Below are positions 39,262-47,604 of a stretch of DNA of 64,000 bases, piece after piece. The stretch covers positions 124,001-188,000 of the forward strand of contig NZ_JAUSXS010000001.1 in assembly GCF_030816195.1 (NCBI RefSeq), read 5' to 3'. The first letter of the stretch is position 1, and each line of letters starts with the position of its first letter. This DNA is from Pseudomonas sp. W4I3. Lineage in GTDB: Bacteria; Pseudomonadota; Gammaproteobacteria; Pseudomonadales; Pseudomonadaceae. A model generated the notes under the pieces. The model had not been told where the DNA came from and did no database searches. It worked only from the letters and a program-made list of their open reading frames with translations. A program made the position numbers and the translations under genes.

Positions 39262-40704
39262 ATGTTCGAACACCACGCCACGCTCAAGAAACACTTCAGT
39301 GCCCTGCGCACCACCGCCCCATTCTTCTCCCTGCGCTACGTACGCGAATCCGGCCGTTACCTGTCTGTACGCAAGAACGTCGCCGAACCGCCCCACCTGA
39401 GCCACGACGAAGGCGCCATGCTCACCGTGCGTGTCAACGGCGTGGAAGCCTACGCCGCCACCAACGATATTTCTCTGGCCGGCCTGCAAGCCGCCCTCGA
39501 ACGCGCCGAACAACAGGCCCGGCGGATCAAGCCCCACGCCCTGCTCGACCTGCACGAGCAAGCGGTCTCCAGTGACGTGGCCGATTACCTGTCCCCCAAT
39601 CTCGACCAGCCCTTTCCGTCCCTGAGCGACTGCTACCAACTGCTCGGCGATGAGTCGGCTGCGGTGCCCAGGGATGAGCGCCTGGTGAGCTGGGACGTCA
39701 GCCTCGGCCAGACCACGGTCGAACAGATCTACCTCAACAGTGCCGGCGCCCAATTGCGCCAGGCCCAGCGTTTTGTGTTCCCCGGCGTCAATGTCACCGC
39801 CTTCGATGGCAACGACAGCCAGACCCGCACCCTCGGTGGCAGCAACTTCGGCCAGCAAGGCGGGTTTGACGTGATCAGCCGCTTCGGCCTGATCGGCGCC
39901 GCGCCGCGGGTGGCCGACGAGGCCCTGCAACTGCTGCTCGCACCCAACACGCCCCAGGGGCCGCGTGACCTGCTGCTGATGCCCGACCAGATGATCCTGC
40001 AGATCCACGAGTCCATCGGCCACCCGCTGGAGCTGGACCGCATCCTCGGCGACGAGCGTAACTACGCCGGTACCAGCTTTGTGAAGGCCAGCGATTTCGG
40101 CCACCTGCAGTATGGCTCCAAGCTGCTCAACGTGACGTTCGACCCGGACATTCCCGAACAGCTCGCCAGCTACAGCCACGACGACGACGGCACCCGCGCC
40201 AGCAAGCAGTTCCTGATCCGCGAAGGGTTGCTGCTCAAGCCGTTGGGCGGCGCGTTGTCGCAATTTCGCGCGGGGCTGGGAGGCGTGGCCAACAGCCGGG
40301 CCAGCAGCTGGAACCGCCCGCCGATCGACCGCATGGCCAACCTCAACATTGAGGCCGGCGACCAGAGCCTGGCGCAGCTGATCGGCGGTATCGAGCACGG
40401 CATCCTGATGTCGACCAACCGCTCCTGGTCCATCGATGACGCGCGCAACAAATTCCAGTTCGGCTGCGAATGGGGCCAACTGATCGAAAACGGCGAGCTC
40501 AAAGGCGTAGTGAAGAACCCCAACTACCGCGCCATTTCCGCGCAGTTCTGGCGCAAGCTCAGCGCGGTCGGCGACGCCAGCACCTTCAAGGTGCTGGGCA
40601 CGCCGAACTGCGGCAAAGGCGAACCCAACCAGGTGATCCGCGTCGGCCATGCATCGCCGGCGTGTGTGTTCAGTAACGTCGACGTATTTGGGGGAGATGC
40701 CTGA
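39262..40704 (+). CDS. TldD-like metalloprotease subunit (divergent paralogue)
   Basis: The 480-residue protein of the TldD/PmbA family has the metal motif HESIGH at 249-254 and a Cys in TPNCGKGEP (C450), matching the HExxxH...C pattern of active TldD. The pattern EAYAATNDISLAGLQAALERAEQQA in the N-terminal part also fits. It is not the canonical TldD by my reading of the surroundings (no yhdP/rng/mreB-type neighbours), so this is a second pair. It overlaps the TldE-like gene by one base (TGATG). TldD/E degrade unfolded peptides and process ribosomal natural-product precursors; no precursor is seen here. Confidence 0.78.
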   Translation: MFEHHATLKKHFSALRTTAPFFSLRYVRESGRYLSVRKNVAEPPHLSHDEGAMLTVRVNGVEAYAATNDISLAGLQAALERAEQQARRIKPHALLDLHEQAVSSDVADYLSPNLDQPFPSLSDCYQLLGDESAAVPRDERLVSWDVSLGQTTVEQIYLNSAGAQLRQAQRFVFPGVNVTAFDGNDSQTRTLGGSNFGQQGGFDVISRFGLIGAAPRVADEALQLLLAPNTPQGPRDLLLMPDQMILQIHESIGHPLELDRILGDERNYAGTSFVKASDFGHLQYGSKLLNVTFDPDIPEQLASYSHDDDGTRASKQFLIREGLLLKPLGGALSQFRAGLGGVANSRASSWNRPPIDRMANLNIEAGDQSLAQLIGGIEHGILMSTNRSWSIDDARNKFQFGCEWGQLIENGELKGVVKNPNYRAISAQFWRKLSAVGDASTFKVLGTPNCGKGEPNQVIRVGHASPACVFSNVDVFGGDA

Positions 40705-42020
40705 TGAACAACTTCAAGGCACTGGTGGACTGGCTCAAGCAGGCCGTTACCGATCAGGAACAATTTCACCTGGGCTACGCGGACGAAGCGTCCGAGTTCG
40801 TGCGCTTCAACCACGCCCAGGTCCGCCAGGCCGGCCAGGTGCAACAGGCCAGCCTCAACCTCAAGTTGATCAACGCCGGCCGCCATGCCGACCTTGGCAT
40901 CACCCTGGCCGGTGACCCGCAGCTGGACCGTGATCGCCTCGCCGCAGGCCTGCAACAGTTGCGTGAAACCTTGCCGTTGCTGCCACCGGACCCTTACCTA
41001 CTGCTCAACCACACCGCCTGGCAAAGCCATAACGAACAACTGCGGCCACTGCCAGAATTGACCCAGGTGTTGCAGGACATCAGCCAGGCCGCAGAAAGCG
41101 TGGACCTGGTCGGCTTTTATGCCGCAGGCCCGATCAGCCGCGGCTTTGCCAGTTCCGACGGGGCGTTCGGCTGGCACCAGGCCAATAGTTTCAACTTCGA
41201 TTTCAGCCTGTTCCATGCCAATGGCGAAGCGGTCAAGGCCAGCTATGCCGGGCACACCTGGGACAGTGCCGAGTTCGCCCGGCGCGTCCAGCAGGCGCGC
41301 GACCAGCTTGAGTTCCTCGGCCGACCGTTGCACCCGCTGGCGCCCGGACAGTACCGCGCCTACCTCGCTCCGGCGGCGCTGGAAGAGATCATCAGCATCA
41401 TCACTTGGGGCGGTTTTTCCGCGCAGGCCATCGCCAGCAAAGGCAGCTCGCTGCAACGCCTGTATGCCGGTGAACACCACCTGAGCCCGCTGGTGACGGT
41501 GAACGAACAGATCAGTGGCTCGCTGAGCCAGGCATTTTCCACCGAAGGCTACCCGCGCAGCGACGTCAGGTTGATCAACGCCGGCAAGGCCGACGGCCAA
41601 CTGGTCAACTCGCGCAGCGCCGCCGAATATGGCCTGAGCGCCAACGGCGCCAGCGGCGACGAGTCCCCCAGCGCCCTGCAAATGGCCGCCGGCAACCTGG
41701 CCCAGGCCGACATTCTCAAGCAGTTGGGCACCGGGCTGTACATCAGTAACCTGTGGTACCTGAACTACTCCGACCTGCCGGCGGCGCGCCTGACCGGCAT
41801 GACCCGCTTCGCCACGTTCTGGGTGGAAGACGGCGAAATCAAGGCACCGGTCAGCACCATGCGCTTTGATGACAGCGTGTACAGCCTGCTCGGTTCGCAG
41901 CTGGAAGCGTTGACGGCGGAACGGGAGTTGTTGCTGTCGGCCAGTACCTACGGTCAACGCAACACCGCGTCCAACCTGCTGCCTGGCGCACTGGTCAAAC
42001 GCCTGACGCTGACTTTGTAA
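40704..42020 (+). CDS. TldE/PmbA-like inactive partner subunit
   Basis: The 438-residue TldE-type protein lacks an HExxxH motif, as usual for the partner that forms the heterodimer with TldD. GFYAAGPISRGFASSDGAFGWHQANSFNFDFSLF and the C-terminal SNLWYLNYSDLPAARLTGMTRFATFWVEDGEI are typical. The ATG shares one base with the TldD-like stop, so the pair is translationally coupled. A REP hairpin follows. Confidence 0.78.
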   Translation: MNNFKALVDWLKQAVTDQEQFHLGYADEASEFVRFNHAQVRQAGQVQQASLNLKLINAGRHADLGITLAGDPQLDRDRLAAGLQQLRETLPLLPPDPYLLLNHTAWQSHNEQLRPLPELTQVLQDISQAAESVDLVGFYAAGPISRGFASSDGAFGWHQANSFNFDFSLFHANGEAVKASYAGHTWDSAEFARRVQQARDQLEFLGRPLHPLAPGQYRAYLAPAALEEIISIITWGGFSAQAIASKGSSLQRLYAGEHHLSPLVTVNEQISGSLSQAFSTEGYPRSDVRLINAGKADGQLVNSRSAAEYGLSANGASGDESPSALQMAAGNLAQADILKQLGTGLYISNLWYLNYSDLPAARLTGMTRFATFWVEDGEIKAPVSTMRFDDSVYSLLGSQLEALTAERELLLSASTYGQRNTASNLLPGALVKRLTLTL

Positions 42021-42036
42021 ACCAAGAAAATTCCCT

Positions 42037-42065
42037 GTGGGAGGGGGCAAGCCCCCCTCCCACAT
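42037..42065. repeat. Single REP hairpin after the TldE-like gene
   Basis: TGTGGGAGGGGGC and complement around a short loop could serve as a terminator. Confidence 0.8.
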
Positions 42066-42203
42066 CGTCTTGTGTTGATTTCGGACACTTTGCTAAGCCC
42101 CTTCCTACCGTTCAATCCCATACTCCGTGCAGCCTGTTGTCTCCTGCAATAAACCCCGTTATAAAAGCTAATGGCATACCGCCACGCCACAGGGAGTGCT
42201 GCG

Positions 42204-43058
42204 ATGAACCAAGGAAGTTTCGTCCTACAGAAGCTGTACAAACACTACAACGTCCACGTAGAACGACTGGGCAACGACCCGCGCAGAAAAACCGTGCTGA
42301 TGGTCAACGGGGCCCTCTCCACCACGCGCTCTTTTGCCCGCACCAGCAAATGCCTGGCCGAGCATTTCAATGTACTGCTGTTCGACCTGCCCTTCTCCGG
42401 CTATTCCCGCGAGCACAACACCGACCTCGAGCTGGTAACCAAGGATGACGAAGTGCAGATGTTGCGAGCGCTGGTGGAGCGTTTTGCAGTCAACCATCTG
42501 GTCTCGGCCTCGTGGGGGGGCATCTCCACGCTGCTGACCCTGGCCCATAATCCGCCGTCCATTGAAAGCTCGGTGGTGATGGCCTTGGCGCCCAACCTCA
42601 ACCCAGCGATGCTTGAGTATGTAGAGCGCGTACGCGTGTTGATCGAAGCCGATGACAAATCCGCCGTCGGTGATCTGCTCAATGAAACGGTCGGCAAATA
42701 CCTGTCGCCGCGACTCAAGCGCAACAACCACCGCCACCTGTCAAACATGGCCACCACCGAGTATCGCCAGGCGCGCTTTCATATCCATCAGGTGCTGGCG
42801 CTGGGTGACGGCAATTACTTGCCGGCGCTCAAGCAGATTGATACGCCGGTGCACTTTCTCAACGGTGCGCTGGACGAATACACCCCCGCCGCCGATGCGC
42901 GACTGTTCAGCCACTACGTGGGGCGCAGCAGCTTCGCCGTAGCCGAACACACCGGCCATTTACTCGACCTGGAATCGCGCGAGGCAGCGCTGGCGGTGCA
43001 TCGCGCCTTGCTGGATTTTTTGATTGGCGAGCACGCTGCATTGTCGGATTTAGACTAA
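42204..43058 (+). CDS. rhlA: RhlA-type 3-(3-hydroxyalkanoyloxy)alkanoate synthase homologue
   Basis: The alpha/beta-hydrolase-fold protein of 284 residues resembles RhlA more than PhaG by recall: [33 protein letters not shown] and [13 protein letters not shown] are near-identical to RhlA segments. The triad positions Ser103, Asp224 and His252 are offset by one from those of P. aeruginosa RhlA. RhlA couples two 3-hydroxyacyl chains into HAA lipids used as surfactants. No rhlB or rhlC glycosyltransferase and no rhlRI genes are nearby, so the product is probably free HAA. The ATG at 42204 follows AGGGAG. A frameshifted MFS gene lies 71 bp downstream on the same strand. Confidence 0.8.
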   Translation: MNQGSFVLQKLYKHYNVHVERLGNDPRRKTVLMVNGALSTTRSFARTSKCLAEHFNVLLFDLPFSGYSREHNTDLELVTKDDEVQMLRALVERFAVNHLVSASWGGISTLLTLAHNPPSIESSVVMALAPNLNPAMLEYVERVRVLIEADDKSAVGDLLNETVGKYLSPRLKRNNHRHLSNMATTEYRQARFHIHQVLALGDGNYLPALKQIDTPVHFLNGALDEYTPAADARLFSHYVGRSSFAVAEHTGHLLDLESREAALAVHRALLDFLIGEHAALSDLD

Positions 43059-43129
43059 CCGCCAGTGGGAAAAGGGGCGACGAATGGCGCATAATCGGCG
43101 ACACATAGCCAGCTAACAAAAGGGTTCCC

Positions 43130-44558
43130 ATGCCGAATCGTGCCCCTCTCGACGCCAAGACCGCCCGCTGGCTACCCTGGGTGGTAGCGATTGCCTTCTT
43201 CATGCAGTCGCTGGACGGGACGATCCTCAACACGGCGCTGCCGGCCATGGCCCGGGACCTGGCGGAAAACCCGCTGCGCATGCAGGGCGTGGTGATCGCC
43301 TACATGCTCACCGTCGCCTTGCTCATTCCGGCATCGGGCTGGATCGCCGACCGCTTCGGCACCAAGAAAATCTTCTTTGGCGCCATCCTGCTGTTCAGCA
43401 TCGGGTCGTTGCTGTGCGCCCTGTCCAGCAGCCTGAGCATGCTGATTGGCGCGCGGGTGATCCAAGGCCTGGGCGGGGCGCTGATGCTGCCGGTCGGGGC
43501 GCCTGGTGGTGCTGCGCGCCTATCCCCGGTCGGAGCTGGTACGGATCATGGGTTTCATCACAATCCCCGGCCTGCTCGGCCCGTTGCTCGGCCCGACCAT
43601 GGGCGGCTGGATGGTGCAATACCTGACCTGGCACTGGATCTTCCTGATCAACCTGCCGGTGGGCATGATCGGCTGCTATGCCGTGTGGAAGTTCATCCCC
43701 GACCTGCGCGGCAGTGAGCGCACGCGCTTCGATGGCCTGGGTTTTGTGCTGTTCGGCGCGGCAATGGTGCTGATCACCATCGCCATGGAGGGCCTGGGCG
43801 AACTGCACTTGCCGCACCTGCGGGTGATGTTGCTGCTGTTCGGTGGCCTGGCGTGCCTGGCGGCGTACTGGCTGCGTGCCGGGCATGTCGATAACCCGCT
43901 GTTCTCGCCGGTACTGTTCAAGACCCGCACCTTTGCCGTGGGCATCCTCGGCAACCTGTTCGCGCGCCTGGGCAGCGGCGCCCTGCCGTTTCTGGTGCCG
44001 TTGTTGTTGCAGGTGGCGCTGGGTTATTCGCCCTCGGAAGCCGGCATGAGCATGCTGCCGCTCGCGGCGGCGGCGATGTTTGCCAAGTCCATCGCCCGAC
44101 CCTTGATCGAGCGCCTGGGTTATCGGGTGGTGCTCACCGGCAACACCCTGGCCCTGGGCGCCATGCTGGCGAGCATGGGCCTGGTCAGCGAACAGACGCC
44201 CTACCCCGTGCTGCTGGGCATGCTCGCGGTGCTGGGCGCGATCAATTCCCTGCAATTTACCGCGATGAACACCGTGACGCTGATCGACCTCGACGACGCC
44301 CAGGCCAGCAGCGGCAACAGTCTGCTGTCGGTGGTGGCGCAACTGTCCCTGAGCCTGGGCGTGGCGTGCGCCGGTGCGCTGCTCGGCGGGTTTACCGCCG
44401 AAGCTGGCAACGATGGGGTCAACACGGTGCTGGGCGCGTTCCAGCTGACGTTCCTCACGGTAGGCATCATGGCCATGCTGGCGGCGGCGATCTTCCTGCA
44501 ACTGTCGCCAAAAGACGGCAAACGGGTGGTCAGCCGCGAGCACGATCTGGAGCATTAA
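43130..44558 (+). pseudogene. MFS exporter (MdtD/DHA2-like), frameshifted
   Basis: The first frame gives [21 protein letters not shown] and continues through ALMLPVG near 43495. The homologous continuation [19 protein letters not shown] and the rest of the transporter to 44558 lie in the +1 frame. Removing one G from the GGGG run at 43496-43499 restores a single 475-residue frame with the 14-helix layout of DHA2-type drug exporters and LPVGMIGCY loops. Either the gene is recently inactivated or the base is a sequencing error. The rest shows no further damage, so the lesion is young or artefactual. It may be cotranscribed with the RhlA-type gene. Confidence 0.8.
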
Positions 44559-44640
44559 CCGGCGGCTCGTCTAGAACTTGCGGGGAAAATCCCACGAGAC
44601 TGGTACACTGCGCGACATTTTGTTTTGCAGAGCCAGTCCC

Positions 44641-46026
44641 GTGACCACCATCGCCACCGCTTTTAATACTTTGCCCCTGTCCGCCGCCATGCTGGCTAAC
44701 CTCGACTCGCTGGGTTATGTCGAGATGACGCAGATCCAGGCGCAGAGCTTGCCGGTGATCCTCAAGGGACTGGACCTGATCGCCCAGGCCAAGACCGGCA
44801 GCGGCAAGACCGCGGCCTTCGGTATTGGCCTGCTGAACCCGATCAACCCGCGCTACTTCGGCTGCCAGGCCCTGGTGATGTGCCCGACGCGCGAGCTGGC
44901 CGACCAGGTGGCCAAGGAAATCCGTCGCCTGGCCCGCGCCGAAGACAACATCAAGGTGCTGACCCTGTGCGGCGGCGTGTCCCTCGGCCCGCAGATCGCT
45001 TCCCTTGAGCACGGCGCCCATGTGATCGTCGGCACCCCGGGCCGTATCCAGCAGCACCTGCGCAAGGGCTCGCTGGTACTGGACGGTTTGAACACGCTGA
45101 TCCTCGATGAAGCCGACCGCATGCTCGACATGGGCTTCTACGACGCCATCGAAGACATCATCAGCAAGACCCCGCCACGCCGCCAGACCCTGCTGTTCTC
45201 GGCCACCTACCCGGTGAGCATCAAGCAGCTGGCCTCCAAGTTCATGCGCGCGCCGCAACAGGTAAAGGCCGAAGCCTTCCACTCCGACGACCAGATCGAG
45301 CAGCGTTTCTACGAGATCTCGCCGGAAGAGCGCATGGACGCCGTGACCAAGGTGCTGGCGCACTTCCGTCCGGCGTCGTGCGTGGCGTTCTGCTTTACCA
45401 AGCAGCAAGTGCAGGAAACCGTGGATCACCTGACCGCCAAGGGCATTTCCGCCGTTGGCCTGCATGGCGACCTGGAACAGCGCGACCGTGACCAGGTGCT
45501 GGCCATGTTCGCCAACCGCAGCACCTCGGTGCTGGTGGCCACCGACGTGGCCGCCCGTGGCCTGGACATCGACGCGCTGGACATGGTGATCAACGTCGAA
45601 CTGGCCCGCGACTCGGAAATCCATATCCACCGTGTGGGCCGTACCGGTCGCGCGGGTGAGACCGGCATCGCCATCAGCCTGGTGGCGCCGTCCGAAGCGC
45701 ACCGTGCCCAAGCCATCGAGCAACTGCAGAAGTCGCCGTTGAACTGGGACCAGTTGGACAACCTCAAGCCCCAGGGCGGCGGTCCGCTGCTGCCGCAGAT
45801 GAGCACCCTGTGCATTGCCGCCGGGCGCAAAGACAAAGTCCGCCCAGGCGACATTCTTGGCGCGCTGACAGGTGACGCTGGTATCCCTGGGGCCCAGGTC
45901 GGCAAGATCGCGATCTTCGACTTCCAGGCATTCGTCGCCGTGGAGCGCGGGATCGCCAAGCAGGCGTTGCAGCGCTTGAACGACGGCAAGATCAAGGGCC
46001 GTTCGTTGCGCGTGCGGATCCTGTAA
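44641..46026 (+). CDS. dbpA: ATP-dependent RNA helicase DbpA
   Basis: This 461-residue DEAD-box helicase is specific for 23S rRNA hairpin 92 and acts in 50S assembly. Motifs in order: AKTGSGKT (I), PTRELADQ (Ia), DEAD, SAT (III) and HRVGRTGRAG (VI). The C-terminal DbpA RNA-binding domain spans about 385-461. A GTG start at 44641 is chosen because it gives MTTIATAFNTLPL, the usual N-terminus, and the upstream sequence reads as leader. Confidence 0.94.
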   Translation: MTTIATAFNTLPLSAAMLANLDSLGYVEMTQIQAQSLPVILKGLDLIAQAKTGSGKTAAFGIGLLNPINPRYFGCQALVMCPTRELADQVAKEIRRLARAEDNIKVLTLCGGVSLGPQIASLEHGAHVIVGTPGRIQQHLRKGSLVLDGLNTLILDEADRMLDMGFYDAIEDIISKTPPRRQTLLFSATYPVSIKQLASKFMRAPQQVKAEAFHSDDQIEQRFYEISPEERMDAVTKVLAHFRPASCVAFCFTKQQVQETVDHLTAKGISAVGLHGDLEQRDRDQVLAMFANRSTSVLVATDVAARGLDIDALDMVINVELARDSEIHIHRVGRTGRAGETGIAISLVAPSEAHRAQAIEQLQKSPLNWDQLDNLKPQGGGPLLPQMSTLCIAAGRKDKVRPGDILGALTGDAGIPGAQVGKIAIFDFQAFVAVERGIAKQALQRLNDGKIKGRSLRVRIL

Positions 46027-46054
46027 CACGATCTGCGCACCAATAGAGATCCAA

Positions 46055-46142
46055 TGTGGGAGGGGGCTTGCCCCCGATGGCGGCCTGCCAGTTGGACTAT
46101 TTCTGACTGACACACCGCAATCGGGGGCAAGCCCCCTCCCAC
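46055..46142. repeat. REPIN (GI type)
   Basis: Inverted cores lie between dbpA and the YhiN-type gene. Confidence 0.9.
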
Positions 46143-46187
46143 ATTTGACTGTATTTCAATTCAGAATTTTTGTATGAGGACACTGTT

Positions 46188-47366
46188 TTGCGCTCGACCG
46201 ACGTTGTGATCATTGGCGCTGGCGCCGCAGGCTTGATGTGCGCACTCACCGCCGCCGGGCGTGGGCGCGAGGTGATGCTGATCGACCATGCGAACAAGGC
46301 CGGCAAAAAGATCCTGATGTCCGGTGGCGGGCGCTGCAACTTCACCAATATGTACACCGAGCCGGCCAACTTCCTTTCGCACAACGCGCACTTCTGCAAG
46401 TCGGCCCTGGCGCGCTATACCCAGTGGGATTTCATCGGGCTGGTGGCCAAGCACGGCGTGCCGTACCACGAAAAGAAACTTGGCCAGTTGTTCTGCGATA
46501 ACAAGTCCAGCGACATCCTCGGCATGCTGCTCGATGAGTGCATCCAGACCGGCGTGAGCCTGCACCTGGACACCTCCATCCAGGAAATCGCCAAACACGA
46601 CAACGGCTACCAGTTGCAGACCACCCTGGGCGAACTGCGCTGCGAATCCTTGGTAATCGCCACGGGCGGCTTGTCGATCCCGACCCTGGGCGCCACCGGT
46701 TTCGGTTATCAGGTGGCCAGGCAGTTCGGCCATGAACTGCTGCCGACCCGCGCGGGCCTGGTGCCGTTCACCATCACCGATCAGCTCAAGGACTTGTGCG
46801 GCGAGCTGTCCGGCACCTCGGTGGATTGCCTGGTCAGCTGCAACGGCCAGAGCTTTCGCGAGAACATCCTGTTTACCCATCGCGGCCTGAGCGGGCCGGC
46901 GATCCTGCAGATTTCCTCCTACTGGCAACCCGGCGACACGCTGGAAATCAACCTGCTGCCCGACCACGACGCCCACACCTGGCTGCAACAGCAACAGGCC
47001 GAGCGCCCCAACAGCGAGCTGAAAACCCTGCTGGGCGAGATTTTCACCAAGAAGATGGCCAATCTGCTGGCGGACACCTGGTTCGCGTCCAAGCCGATGA
47101 AGCAGTACACCCATGCCGAAATCGCCGACATCGCTTCGATGCTAGGCAGCTGGCAACTGGTGCCGGCGGGCACGGAGGGCTATCGCACCGCCGAGGTGAC
47201 CCTGGGCGGCGTGGATACGCGCGAAGTGTCTTCCAAGACCATGGAATCGCTGAAAAGCCCTGGGCTGTACTTTATCGGTGAAGTGCTGGATGTGACCGGG
47301 CACTTGGGTGGGTTCAATTTCCAGTGGGCCTGGGCGTCAGGCTACGCGGCAGCGCAGTACGTCTGA
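46188..47366 (+). CDS. YhiN/HI0933-family flavoprotein
   Basis: The 392-residue NAD(P)/FAD-dependent oxidoreductase-like protein starts with DVVIIGAGAAGLMCALTAAGRG (dinucleotide site), followed by KKILMSGGGRCNFTN, the family signature. GEVLDVTGHLGGFNFQWAWASGYAAAQ closes the FAD domain. Substrate is unknown; some relatives handle tRNA or porphyrin-like molecules but nothing here says so. The TTG at 46188 is chosen because GAGG lies eight bases upstream; other starts are out of frame or lack a site. Confidence 0.85.
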   Translation: MRSTDVVIIGAGAAGLMCALTAAGRGREVMLIDHANKAGKKILMSGGGRCNFTNMYTEPANFLSHNAHFCKSALARYTQWDFIGLVAKHGVPYHEKKLGQLFCDNKSSDILGMLLDECIQTGVSLHLDTSIQEIAKHDNGYQLQTTLGELRCESLVIATGGLSIPTLGATGFGYQVARQFGHELLPTRAGLVPFTITDQLKDLCGELSGTSVDCLVSCNGQSFRENILFTHRGLSGPAILQISSYWQPGDTLEINLLPDHDAHTWLQQQQAERPNSELKTLLGEIFTKKMANLLADTWFASKPMKQYTHAEIADIASMLGSWQLVPAGTEGYRTAEVTLGGVDTREVSSKTMESLKSPGLYFIGEVLDVTGHLGGFNFQWAWASGYAAAQYV

Positions 47367-47389
47367 CTCAAGCATGTACTCGGTCAAAA

Positions 47390-47478
47390 TGTGGGAGGGG
47401 GCTTGCCCCCGATGGCGGTGGATCAGCCAATATATCTTTGACTGACATACCGCTATCGGGGGCAAGCCCCCTCCCACA
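47390..47478. repeat. REPIN (GI type)
   Basis: Inverted cores lie downstream of the YhiN-type gene. Confidence 0.9.
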
Positions 47479-47604
47479 TTGACTGCATTCCACATTAAGA
47501 ATGCTGTGGCAGAATAATTTCGCGCATCGATGTGATCACCACCCTTGCCGTGGCGTCCTTGATAGCTCAATTTAGCGACACCGTCCCGGAAGACTCCAGA
47601 CTTC

